Source of the DNA: Pelargonium nanum
Taxonomy: Eukaryota > Streptophyta > Magnoliopsida > Geraniales > Geraniaceae
Reading direction: 5' to 3'
DNA: 36,973 bases
Assembly (NCBI GenBank): GCA_036897485.1
Contig: JAYMTF010000413.1
Location: forward strand, 1 to 36,973
The notes below the pieces were generated by a model. It was given only the letters and a program-made list of their open reading frames with translations, was not told the origin of the DNA and did no database searches. Position 1 is the first letter of the stretch. Each line of letters opens with the position of its first letter. The translations under genes were made by a program, and so were the position numbers. Positions 21,278-33,312 of this stretch are shown here, in pieces.

Positions 21278-22600
21278 GCCTAGCTACCCTAACCTTCATA
21301 TCTTCCTTTCTTTTTTTAGCATTGCGATTTTCAATATTGTGCGTTTCGATTCGTTTTCTCCTTTACTTTTTCTTTTTGGAAATTTTAATTTCGACATGCA
21401 GTTGTTCGATCTACTTTGTGCTGAAAGTAAAGTGATCTTTCTACTGTTCAATTTTAAGAATGAGATCATTTTTTTCTTTTGACATCGTATTAATTAACTA
21501 AAATTGCTCAACCTTACTAATAGAAAAAGAACTTATTAATACTTAATATTTATACGTGAGTATTTGATTTCAGTATTTGACCAATCCATTCAAACAAGCA
21601 CATTTTGGTTTTGCATGAAATTGATCCAAAAAATCAGATTCAATCTTATTTTTATAAATTTGAAACCTATCCGACTTGAAAATTAGTTTTCTATGGATAA
21701 ATTTAACCCAAAATTTACACTCAAATGTCTATATCGAGCGGCCTGTTGTTTCAACTCGCATTTGGCAGGCTTTTTCAGCTCGGCCTACATAAAATATGGG
21801 TCATTTTGGCCCAATGCATTTAGATCCGCTACATAGGTCCTGCAGGAGCTTGCAGAGATGGAATTGCTACAAAGAGAGGAAAAGTTGTAAACAAAGAGAG
21901 TGTGTAATGGTTTGTTTATGTTAATCAATAAAATATTGAGAAAATTATACGTACTTATCACTTTTGCATCTGCATATTTTAAACTATTTTTTTTTGTTAT
22001 TTTTGGGTACTCTAAACTTTTCACATTTCATTCTCTAGTTATATTTAACAGAATATGTCAATAATTAGGTTATGTGCCCAAGCCAAGACATTATTAAAAA
22101 AAATTTAAAATTTCAAAATTGTCCTTCACCTTCTTCTTTATCAAGAACATGTACATCAAAGTTCCGTCGGAAACTTTAAAATTTTGTCTGAAATTGCAAC
22201 TAATTTTTAAAGTTTTTCTAATTTTGTTTTTTTAATTTTTTTCATTAATGTGTTCATTCAATACAAATCAATTTCAATTTAAAAAATTCATAACTAACTC
22301 AACTTATAATCAATTTGAAACAACACAAATTCAAACTTTAGCCAACCTAAATTCAAATCTACTCAACCCAAATTCAGCCTCTATCCAACACATTAAAGCT
22401 TACAATTTTTACAGCTTTGGCCATGAGAAAAAGATGAAGGAGGAGATGAATGAAGGAGATGGTGATAAAATCCGGCTAAATAATGGTAGCCAAATCCAGC
22501 CTTGATAATGAGATGGAGAAGGAGATGAAGGAATGACAATTTGATTTTTTTTTTTCTCACTTAATTGACAAATAGATTAATGGAATGGAGTGTGGAATAT

Positions 22601-22701
22601 ATTGATTTGAAATATAAGGAACTGTGGAAACTATTGATTTGAAATAAAAGGAATAGTAATGAGAAAACTCAAGTACTGATTTGAAATAAAAGGAATAGTT
22701 C
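22601..22701. repeat. imperfect tandem repeat of a GATTTGAAATA-type word
   Basis: Three spaced copies of (A/T)TGATTTGAAATA followed by an AAGGAA block begin near 22601, 22633 and 22675. Unit lengths vary from about 32 to 42 bp. Non-coding. Confidence 0.6.
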
Positions 22702-23629
22702 AATGCTTATTTTGGATCCTTATCCATTCATATGTATTTAACAAATCTTATCGTTGATGGCCTCATGCTTGCCATTGCCACTGCAAGCAACACTTTTAAA
22801 GATAGTCTCAAGCTTTCTATGAAGGAATTCTGTAATTGGTGTCACAATTTAACCCAAAATGAGGCCAATGGAGTTGTGGAGATTGAGCTACGCTTCAACA
22901 CACATTTGATGACTGACCCCAACTAGATGATCACACCAATTAGCTCTGTTACATCTCTCACTCGCTCTCTTTACTTTGCACTTGTTTCGTCGCTTTATAA
23001 TTCTATTCCTTCGTCTGGATAGTTTTTAGTAATTGATTGGTACCAAATAGAAACAACGAGAATTTGGTTTGTTTTTGAATTTTTGAGCGTGATCTTGAAT
23101 CTTTGATCGGTTTTAAATATTAATGTGAAAAGTTTGATGAGGTTTGCCAACACTTTTGGTCAAGAATTTGAAACCTAAAATCTTTGACATGATTGAACTT
23201 ACTGTTCAGTGAATTGTGCTGATTAGTTTTAATTATAATGGGAAAAATAATTACTGTAGAAGTGAAGCTAGATAGATTAGTAGGAGCAACAAGTAATTTC
23301 TCTGTTTATGCCTTAAATCCTTCAGTTTGTTAGATAAACATTACTCCATGCATCTGAATTTATTCACTTCTCTGGAGTTTGCAGCTCAAATTAAGAAATA
23401 TATAGTAGTACCTGAAAACAAGCAACAACTTTATATTATATGTGTTATATATCTTCCAGATCTGCATCTTCTCTATCACTTCCACATGTTTTTTGTGTTA
23501 TCAGGTAACCGTCTCCAGTCAGGTTTCTTCAAATATATGATGCCAAGATATGCTGCAGGGACTGGTGGAAGGAGAACATTACACCAGAAAACGCTCGGAT
23601 AAACCCTGATTGCGCTATTTGATCTATCT

Positions 23630-26600
23630 TCAATGCCCCTTAAAGAGTAGAGTGAGCCCCAGGATTGCCAAAAGAGAAAGACTCGTGTTGGCCGCTGCAT
23701 TTGACATAGCACTCGAAGGAGGTGATTTCTCAGGTGGAGGAGAGTCCCCTGCAGCTTTGCTGTCCTTGGAGATCTCAGCCACCGGAGGAAGTGGTGGATC
23801 GACTATATCTTTAACTTGAAGGGGTGCGGCCTCTGGTGTCTCTGCTTGTCCAAGTAATCCTAGAGTTGTAGAACCAGGCATTGCTGGAATGATACTAAAT
23901 GGGGAGTTGTCATCACATCCACGTCCTGCGCGCACTCAAACAAGTTATATTGTATTGTATTTGTATTGTTTTGTTTTGGATTGCACAATAAACTACTTAC
24001 TCAGATATTTGTTTACAGTTGCTGGGTACTCTGATATGATCCCATCAACTCCTTCAGCAACAAAGGCAGCAACTTCATACGAAGGATCTGAGAAGTAATC
24101 AAAGAGGATGGTCACAAATTCGTTCTTGAGGACCCCCACATATACTGAGATGTTTGCTTCATGCATTTCCTTAATAACTGTGGTAGCATTCTTGGTGAAA
24201 TAATCAAAATCCGGCAGGATGGATAATTTCCTGAGGGTGACTGCATCAGCATACTTCTTGATCTCACTCACTGACTTCTTGGGCGCAGCCTTTATCACAG
24301 GTACTATTTGCAACACTCTCTTGTATGCCGGGACATCCTTGAATTTTACCAGCACTGAAGAGTCGTCTGACTCGATCAACACTTGTTGTTTAGATTTCTT
24401 GTCCAATTTGGCATCTTTCAAGGCTTTTCTCACTGCACCTACAATGTCAAGACCTTTCTTTGATGCTAGATATGCAGCATTCTGTACGTGACATGTATAT
24501 GATGAATTAGTTATACATGTTCTAGCTTTGCAATATCTTTTATGCATTGAAGTACTAATATAATCATACCTGTATTCCTATGAAAACTCCGGTACCCTTG
24601 GTTTTTGCAAAGTCAAGAAAGTCAGAGAGGGTCATAAATTTACCCACGTTCTTGTATGCTGGGTTCCTTAACATCATCCCCTTCTCATAAGGGTTAGCGA
24701 TTACAGCTGAGATAAGAAAGTTGGGTTGTGTTTAGAATATCACAACTCACTAATGAAATAAAAAGATTTTTGTCTACATACGTTTCAAGGTTTGAATCTC
24801 TTTCCATGTGAGGTCGAATGAAAATATTCCTTTGCCCTTTTTAGGTTCGCCGTTGCTCTGTTTAATTTCAGGGACTGAGGAAGTTCGGCTCATGAAAGTA
24901 GTCAAGGCAGTGGAGGATGCTGAAAGGTCTGCTGTATCCATGCAGAATGGAACTCCATCTTTGGACATTTGAACATAGCAGTCTATTATGTCAGCTCCAT
25001 CCTCAACTGCTTTCTCATAAGCTTTGTCAGTGCATCCAGGATAATCCCCACTTGCTCCATTGTGAGATATGACCAACACTTGTTCTGAAAATTTCCAATT
25101 AGTAAAGCTTCATTTCTGTTTTTCCATGTTCATGTCCTAATTAAAACATCCGAGCTTATTTACGGTTGGTAATTTTACCTTTTTTAGGTGAAGCCGACAC
25201 GTTATGGTGTGCAAAACATGCTGCATCAAGAAGAGCATTTTCGAGGTTAGGTCAGAATTCAAGATTCTAGATGCTTATAGAGCACATAATTCCTACTCGA
25301 TCAATTAAGGTAAGTTCCGTATTGCACCTAGAGTGGTCTCTTTATTTTATTTTTAAATGTACAATTTCCCCCTTGGCTTGTTCTAGTAGAAATTATTAGT
25401 AACAATTGAAAGGAAACAAATTGCTGCTTGTAAGTAATTAGAATGACATAATAAGAAAACTCACCAATGGCTGCTGATGCTGTTGAAGGGAAATCTGTGA
25501 CAACCCCATCAACAGAAAACTTGGAATTATCAATGAACTTCAAGTACTCAATTGATGGATCATAAGAATAGTTGTAACTCATAGGTAAATAATCGTTTGC
25601 GAAATTATAAGCATACACTTCCAGGCCAGCTTTGTGAGCATCCTCTACAAGAGTAGTGGGATCCTGCAAATATTGGGTTTTATCTATAGGCCATATGTAC
25701 TCTTTCGGTACAAGAATCCCTGATGCGTATGATTTGATTGAGGAAAGATCTTTAACCAGTTCACCGTATTTTTTGTCAGTTGTGGGTTCATATTCCTCTG
25801 CCTCTTTTATCTGGAGAATGAGCTTGGTGTTGTCCTTGTCCACCTTGCTACCAAGGGACTTAAGGAAACCAATCTCAGGACATGATATGTAAGAATAGTG
25901 AACTTTTCGCATGGTTGATTGAACAAATTCTACGGAACTGAGATTGTGATCCTTATAGAATTGATCATACTGCAAATTAATTAGAGGGTGAAGCAAAAAT
26001 CAGTTTAAAAAGCGTGAAACAACAAAACACAGTTGAATAGGTGACCTATATACCTGAACGTTCATCCAAAATGGGACTTGTATCGAACTTGCAGTTTCTT
26101 CAACAGTTGACATACCAAGTCCTTCAAAAATATATGACCGGCTCAATAGTGATTGTTTGACTGTAACATGGCAAGAACAAATTCAGCTGATCGTTAATCC
26201 ATTTTGTTGTACATATGTTAAAACTACAATGTTGGCAACATCAAGACTAGCGCACCTCCTAAACCGAGGATCTTAGTACTAGGATAATCGACAGCAAAAT
26301 ACCCATTAATTTCCTTTCCGTTAACTTTGTAGGTTTTAGGTTCTGTGTCATTTCCTAGTGCTTCCTTAGCGTTTACTGTTGCGTTCTCTAGCGATAAACC
26401 GGTGAGGCACACACCCACTCCATCTTGTGTGAGTTGCATATTGCAGTACAGAATGGTGGAACCAGACATGGAATATGGGGGATCCACCTGCATATTAGCT
26501 TCTTTGCTGTTTTCAGGGAAATTCCCCGAGAACCCGCCTCTTGCAATTATAAGAGGCTGCTCTCCTGCAGGTATGCAAGTACACACATTACCGTATATTC

Positions 26601-26766
26601 TTCTTTAAATTATCAAATTCGATATTGTGAAAATTGTGTTACCGCTTAGGGTGTGCCATTTCGCCTTTGTAGGAGGAGGTCCTGCAGGGCGAGGAGCAGG
26701 AGCAGCAGATTGTGCTTCCACCGTCCAGTGGATCAACAAGGAAATGAGAAGCAGCAAGATCTTCAT
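23630..26766 (-). CDS. GDPDL: glycerophosphodiester phosphodiesterase-like protein (GDPDL / SHV3 family), GPI-anchored
   Basis: Nine exons: 26766-26643, 26564-26256, 26160-26054, 25969-25465, 25220-25179, 25084-24782, 24706-24570, 24481-24001, 23925-23630. All are GT-AG and in frame, giving 767 aa, the usual size for this plant family. The start opens a signal peptide ([20 protein letters not shown]); earlier in-frame ATGs would bury it. Two tandem GDPD-like domains follow, about 45-330 and 365-670. The first has [15 protein letters not shown] and the second [15 protein letters not shown]. The catalytic His-Arg of true GDPDs is changed to Ala-Arg in the first and His-Asn in the second, as is typical of GDPDLs. 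The proline/serine-rich C-terminus ends with a hydrophobic GPI-attachment signal ([17 protein letters not shown]). Family members act at the plasma membrane-wall interface in cellulose and pectin organisation. Subtype not assigned. Confidence 0.95.
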
Positions 26767-27476
26767 CAATTTCTTTGAAAACCTGCACGCATGTGACATT
26801 AATGAATTGAAGGCGCGTGCATGCATGCGATTAATTCATTAGAAGTTGCAAAAACAAAACCTTGGCGGGCGGGCGGAGAAATCAGTGGAAGGAAGAAGGC
26901 ATTCCCTGTGAGAGTTTCGGCATAAAATTCTTGTTCAGAATTTTTTGTGAAGAAACTCCCAAAGGGAATGCGATGGGAAAAGAAGATGATGGATTGGTGT
27001 TTGGATGAGGATTTTCTAGTAACCCCCAACGCACGTTTCTCTCGCATTAATAGATATTCTTGTGAGGAGGACATTGTTTTAACCGTTTAAACTGTAATAA
27101 TTATATTTATATCCCTTACCAAATATACATAAAATTAAGATCTTATCTTCCTACATTTGCTGTACTCAATCTTTTACTGTTGTTGAACAGATAACACAAC
27201 TCACAACTGGAATGACAAATCAAATTTTCACTTTTCAAAACGCCCCGACATCTATGCTGAAACAAAAAACAAAGATCTCAATCGATCGTTCACACGTTGA
27301 TTTATGTTTTTTTATAATTAAAAAACTCGGTCGTTACTTCAAATGAACATATTATTTATGGTAAAATAAAGTCCAATAAATTAATGATCCATTTAACTGT
27401 CTCTTAGAGATCGGGACTAAAAATAAATTTTGGTAATAGAGAAGCAACCTATACATATAAAGAAAAGTTTCTGGTG
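26767..27476. other. intergenic region between the GDPDL and type-B ARR genes
   Basis: About 710 bp between the GDPDL start codon and the ARR stop codon, both on the minus strand. It must hold the GDPDL leader and promoter and the ARR 3' untranslated region. A minus-strand open frame at 26799-27074 shows no domain and no signal-like sequence. A CAG/GTTTTC junction just upstream of the GDPDL start would fit a leader intron acceptor, but this is unproven. Confidence 0.5.
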
Positions 27477-30400
27477 TTATCTTTCTCGCAAATCAGCAGC
27501 GCGAGTAGCGTCATATACATGATCCAAGTGAGTATGCATCCATCCATATTCTCCTTCCAGTAATGTTGCTCCATTTTCTTCCTGCAACGCATACACTAAA
27601 TCAGTATGATATATATACGCAAAAGGAACATCAACAAGTTAAATACGTCAGTTGTATCTATACAGTTTAAACTTAAGAAGTAAAATGAACAAGAGCGGAA
27701 TAAGGTATGCAAAGATAACAAAACATCAGACAAATCACAACATTTCAGCTCAGTCTATTACACATAATTATTTATAATCAAGATTTTGATATTTACTAGC
27801 GGCACACGAGAAATATCTACACCTGCGTTGTTGTGTGTGAGGCAGAGGGAGGCGAAGCTAACCACTAGGTGCCATATCACAAATCACTTGCTATGATACC
27901 AATGTCCAGCGTAAAAGATAACTGAATAATATGTCATTGCACAAGCTCAAACTGAAGAAATAAGTAAGAGAATTCATTACAAAATCACTTGTAACGGATC
28001 TTTGTCAATGGAATAAATGTGTGTGCAGTTTACAATATGCATATGAGATATGCTCCACATCTATCAACAAGCAACTGAAAGAAGCCGAGGGTGTATCATT
28101 CCAAATAAAGACTTATTTTAGAGACAACTATCACACTCAAGCCATGGAAGTTTCTTTGAAGAATATAAAGTTTTTGTATGCCCTTTTGTGACATACTGAC
28201 ATGCAACTCATACTAACAGAGAAAAATATACCTTTACATAGTTCATCAAATCTATAATTCATACTAAAAATCTACAAATTTTAATAATATACCTAAAAGT
28301 AAGTGATAATTTGGGACATAAATGACATATCAAAGTGGAGCTGAAAAAGACGAGGCAAGAGATTTGAGCATACCCGCTTGTTCATTGAATTCACTAGATC
28401 ATTCAGAGAGTCTTGCATGAAACTATCTTGTGCCTTTGTTTGCTCCTGTAGGTACTCCTCATTAGACCTCATACTTGTGCCCATAGCAGAATTCTCAACC
28501 TCATTGTGCCAAATTATAGATGGACTGCTAGTATGTACTTGGGAGATCAAAGATGCATTGATATCTTTACAAGTGACTGAATTGTTTTGGTCTAAACTAT
28601 GGTTCGTGGAGCCCATAACATCACTGGAAGATAACAAAGTATTAGTCGTGCCATAGTTGTAATCCAGCCCTCGATTTTCCCAACTTTGCTTTGGTGTGAA
28701 GTTTGTATCCTGAACAACATTACCAATCAGGCCTCTTTGGCATTGCATCTCTCCTCTTGAATCCTCCAGAGGCACCAGAACTGCAACATTTGAAGACATT
28801 TCTACAGGGTTATCATGAACATGAGGGCAGCTTGAAGGTATACCGTCTATCAAGTTATAAGGTATCATTTGACCATCACTAAAATGCTTGCTTAAAGGCA
28901 AAGAATTAGATGGAAAGTTCGATGGGTGAACAACACTCTGGCAGCATTCACTATATCTGCTTTGATCCAGAAAATTAGATGAACCACTAGTACCAACATC
29001 AATAGAACTTGGATGTGAAGGACCAGCACTAAGAGAAGATTGATTGCTAAAACCTACTGTATTTGGTGTTTGCTGAAGGTTCCCCTGTAATAATGTCAAA
29101 GGATTGCTTGGGGCACTGGAAAATGAGTTACTGGAGCAACCACTTGGCACTCTGGTGACATCATAGCTCCTACCAACAAATGGGGTTGGATCACCTGCGG
29201 AATTGAACTCTGCAACAGGGGTAGTAGTAATCTTGCTCTCCTGCAACTGGTTGAAACCCAACAATGTTGGAATTCCTTGAAATAAGCTTGCATTTTGCTT
29301 AGCAGGTAAAACAGCTGACTGAAGCTGCCCAATTGTACTTAAAGAGCTGGTCGAGTTTTGAGGATCTGGTTGAATCAGCCCAGAAGAGCTAATCTCACGG
29401 AGGCTCAAACCAGCAGGGGAGTTCAATCTTCCAAGCACCCCACCCGGAGGGTATGATGATAGAGAAGTGTTTGAGAACCTTCCTGATCCAGTCAAACTGT
29501 GAAAACCTCCAAATCCATCCAGGGAACCCATGTGCATGTAAGTGGAATTTCTACCCCCTAGAGCAACCATGTTAACTTGCTGCCTCAATTTTTTTAGGTA
29601 AAGCCTAAATTTCTGCAACAGACAGGAAACAAGGAGCCTTTATGGCAAATGTTTTCTGAAAAAAGAGAAATCCTATATAAAGCAGAAGAATTTTCCATTA
29701 AGCGTGATAAATATGATATCATTACGTATGCAAACTCTAAGTTTTACCTCTCCATTCTGAGGTCAGATATGCAACCTACTATGGACAAGTTAAACAATCT
29801 CAGGCAACTCTGAAGTTCAATACCATGGTTTGACTTTGACAAAGAGAAGAAACCTACTCAAAAGGATAATTCAACTATATATTACAGTTTAACTGTCAAA
29901 TTCATGACTTTAGAGGGAAGTTTCGTATATGAAAGCCATGGTTTCAGCTCCAGTGCAGAAAATGCAAGAACTAAGGGCTGAAATGCTTAATTTCCATAAA
30001 GTTCTTAGTCTAACTAGGTTAGTTCGCACAATGTTTTCCTATATGCTTGAGAACCTTGCAAGTATTTTGTATTAACACAAATAAACACATTGATGACCCA
30101 ATCCAATAATATTTCCAGGGGTGAATGAATTGCAAATTAATGAAAATTCAATTCAAACTGCGAGATTGGAAAAGGTAATATACATGCCTGTAGATGGCTT
30201 GCAACATTTTCCCTAGAAAGCCCTTCCACATTCATTAAGTCAAGAATTTTCTTCGGAACAGCCTCTGAATGGAAACAAAAATTATGAGAATGCATATACC
30301 TGAATGAAAAAAAAAAATCACAAGTACTAAAAGACTCACTATCAAATCCCAGTTGATTAACAGCTCCAACAAACTTCTCGTGCAAGTCCGGAGACCAAAC

Positions 30401-31555
30401 AACCCGAGGTTTCTTCTGGGTTGATGAATCATCAATCTCGGGTCCCTTACCCTCACCATCTTTCTCATCTTCATAGTAGTCCTTCCTTTTCCTGTTTGAT
30501 TTTTCACCCTGATCACCAATGCCAGATGATGTGACTCCTTGTCCACCTTCTCCAAGACGAAGGTGATCGTTATCTTGATTGAGGACTTTGTTTTGGTCCT
30601 TGGGTTCAAATTTCTCTCTCCTGATTACATGTTGCCATATAACTTTGAGCTCCTCAATTCTAACTGGCTTCAATAAATAGTCACAAGCACCATGGGTAAC
30701 CCCCTTCATAACTAGCTCGGCGTCACTATGTGATGACAACACTGCAACCAATGTGAATAAGAGAAAATGACATCAAAAAATTGCATAATGACAAATTGAA
30801 TCTTAAAACAATATACGTCTATAGCTTAAATCATGGCAAGCAGATCATTCTTACTGATCACTGGTAAGTCCATTTCAAGCCCCACAAGTTCAAGCAGCTT
30901 AAACCCATTCATGTCCGGCATGTTCACATCACTGATAACCAAGTCATACTTATTCCTGTTTTCCCTCAGCATTTTGAGAGCTACAACTGCTTGATTAGCA
31001 GTCATCACTGCACCAAAAATAATTCACATACGAAAAAAGAATATGATTTCAAACGGCTAGTTTAAGTAGGGACAATATTATATACTACAACCAATAAAAA
31101 CATCAAAGTAAAATTTGGATAAAATTAACATTCTCCAATTGTAACCAACCAATCAACTATTCCCAAATGAAATAAAAAAAAAAGTAAACAATAGAGTGAA
31201 TCATAGAACACAACAGAATTGTTTTAACCCAATTTCCCATAAACCTAAAAGAAGATACTAGGTGCTAACCCAAGAACACTGGATTAGAAAGTGATGCTAC
31301 AAAACTAAATACAAAAACGAACTAAACATTACATTATATCCAAACATGCTTGTTCAATTACAGTTGAAAACAAAAAAGACAGACAAAATTTAGTGAATAA
31401 AGGATGAGAAACACCAAACCTTGATACTGGCATTTCCTAAGAAGATTCTTCAACACTTTCAAGCAAATGGGGTCGTCGTCGACGGCGAGGACACGCATAC
31501 CCACCGGAAAGCGGTCAGCAGCTCCATCCTCACCCCCACTGCTCTCTACAGGCAT
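27477..31555 (-). CDS. type-B two-component response regulator (ARR10/ARR12-like)
   Basis: Cytokinin-activated nuclear transcription factor. Six exons: 31555-31420, 31007-30855, 30741-30340, 30264-30188, 29612-28374, 27581-27477, 703 aa as read. The receiver domain (about 20-135) has the acidic cluster Asp26-Asp28 in AVDDDP, the phospho-acceptor Asp72 in VISDVNMPD, Ser99 in MLSSHSD and Lys121 in LLKPVRI. After an acidic linker with NRKRKD comes the GARP/Myb DNA-binding domain, about 206-265 ([15 protein letters not shown] through NVASHLQ and KFRLYLKKL). A long Ser/Asn/Gln-rich activation region follows, ending [12 protein letters not shown]. The [13 protein letters not shown] start places it nearer ARR10/12 than ARR1/2. 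Intron 4 starts GC rather than GT. In the last exon a one-base offset replaces the usual tail with [21 protein letters not shown] (see findings). Family call certain, ortholog tentative. Confidence 0.95.
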
Positions 31556-33312
31556 TGTTGTGCACCTAAAGAGGACTAAGACCCAGACCCAGAAGCCAAA
31601 AACACCAGAATTGAAAGTGAAACATGAAATGATTCCCTACATTTCCCTTCTCTATCTGTCTCTCTCGGTTTGTGTGTGTTCCAAGAATTTGTCTTTAGCT
31701 TCTGAAACAGAAGCAGAACAGAGCACACACTTTTATTTGAAAATGTGTTAAAATTATTTGCAAATGAATGGAATGGGAATGAATCCGAACCGTTGATCTC
31801 TTTCACGTTATGGTCAACCAATATAAAATTACAGTAATTAATTAGCGATTAAATGGTAATAATATTCAAATTTTCTATTTTTGGTACCCTTAGATTGATT
31901 TTGATGGACCCGTAATTAGACACCACCATTTTTAATTTTGCTAATTTATGGGGAACTTTCTGAAGGATAGAAGTTTCCTCGTTGGGGAAAAGAAACCAAT
32001 TGGACAGATGTTTATCGAGATTATCTAAAACGCCAAAAACTTATAATAGTATTTTATTTCCAACATAATTTTCATATATAAACTTTCAATAAATATATGA
32101 ATAAGCTCGTTTTGTACGGTATGTATAAATAAATACATGAACTATTAATATTGCACAAAATTATCGTCAACACTAATAGTGTTATTAAAAACATTAATGC
32201 ATACTTACGTAATATTTCAATTAAATTTTTTGCTTATATGTCGATTTTTATTTGTATGGGTTTGGACTAAACATTGACCAGTTCACAATTACTTTTAAAC
32301 ATTGATCAATGTTTAGTCCAAATCCATCTCAACCAAAACTGCTTATTCTATTGTCACGTAAGCCTACATCAACGGAAAATTTAAATCAAAATTGTTGCGT
32401 AGATTCGCAGTAGTTTTTTATTGGTGTGTGTAGGGCAGTAGGAAGCGGTTGCAAAGAAGAAGAAATTAAAATATGGTTTGGAAGCTGGTGGGTCGGTCGA
32501 AGCTATGAGATCAGTCTTCGAGTTTGTTGCCGAATCAAATGACAAACCTGATGGTGGCAAGATGCGGTTGATAGAGCCTTCCACATGGTCGCCTCAAGCT
32601 ACAAGTGCAATCGTTGTCAATTATTCGTGTTCTTTAGGCTGGGGGAGAACTTCAGTGCCTTTGATTTGGTTATTCGTGATGTTTTAGCCATTGTGGCTCA
32701 ATTGGTAGTGTTAATTTTTTGTCAACGGATTAGTTTGCGAACCGACTGGGCCACGGGTTAGTTAAGTCTTTGGTCTCACTGTTAGATTTATCTGAGTGAG
32801 TTGGTCTTTAAACCACTAATTTTATATCGTTTTTGTTATAGTCCGGTTTAAAGTAATAAGTTATTAACTTTCTTGCTTTTGGAAAAAAAAAAAACTTGAT
32901 CAATTGAAAAAATGATAGCCTGAGGGTGCGAAACTATTTAACCCAAAAAGAGGGAAGCAAGAGTATATTGATTTGTAACCAATGACAATGGTCTCCATCT
33001 ACAAAAGATCAACTTTAATTTGCTAATCATACATGACATGCTCACTCATGGATGCAGGAGGAGACCTTCCTCAATTGTTGCCTCAAAAATCAAATCAACC
33101 ATCTGATCCAATCTGCATCACACTTTTTATCCTTCACCCTCCATCATTTCCATTCCAAAAATCTCAAGAAAGAAGAAGCTGCACTCTCATAAATATTGAA
33201 GCTTGTCCGCCACTCATTCTGCGGATGAAGCTACCATGGATCCGATCGAGATGGAATTACCTTGCAACTCAACTCAACTCAACTCTACACGTCTCAATTT
33301 GCTAATAAACAA
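31556..33312. other. intergenic region between the ARR and ABHD17-like genes
   Basis: The left few hundred bases are the ARR leader and promoter. The middle is AT-rich and non-coding. A decayed LINE/RNase H-like stretch lies near 32470-32760. The right end is the 3' flank of the ABHD17-like gene. A CTCAACTCAACTCAACTC-type short tandem occurs near 33270-33285. Confidence 0.55.
32470..32760 (+). pseudogene. possible LINE RNase H-like relic
   Basis: One frame reads STWSPQATSAIVVNYSCS, recalling the W-x-PP-x-G-x-x-K-x-N-x-D segment that opens LINE RNase H domains. A shifted frame downstream reads FSAFDLVIRDVLAIVAQL, recalling the G-x-V-I-R-D segment. The frames are disrupted and key acidic residues are missing. 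This is a weak, composition-level resemblance. Confidence 0.3.

Larger units (their letters stand above)
19874..23629. other. intergenic region between convergent genes
   Basis: Begins with the 3' untranslated region of the plus-strand gene, including a CT microsatellite. It holds a minimal retroposon footprint at 20496-20545, the short-ORF transcription-unit candidate at 20908-21277, a TA/CA microsatellite near 21077-21107, and a GATTTGAAATA tandem repeat at 22601-22701. A weak coding-like frame at 22732-22926 (64 aa) has no domain I recognise. No complete conventional gene is visible. Confidence 0.6.

Noticed and set aside
21177..21482. 101-aa plus-strand frame overlapping the 40-aa short ORF
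   Set aside because: Runs into AT-rich, Phe/Leu/Ile-rich translation with no protein-like pattern beyond the GC-rich part.
22732..22926. 64-aa plus-strand frame with somewhat protein-like composition
   Set aside because: No recognised domain, no promoter or splice context; left as part of the intergenic description.
26799..27074. 91-aa minus-strand frame just upstream of GDPDL, as a possible N-terminal exon
   Set aside because: It has no signal-peptide or domain character, and the downstream MKILLLL start gives a complete signal peptide.
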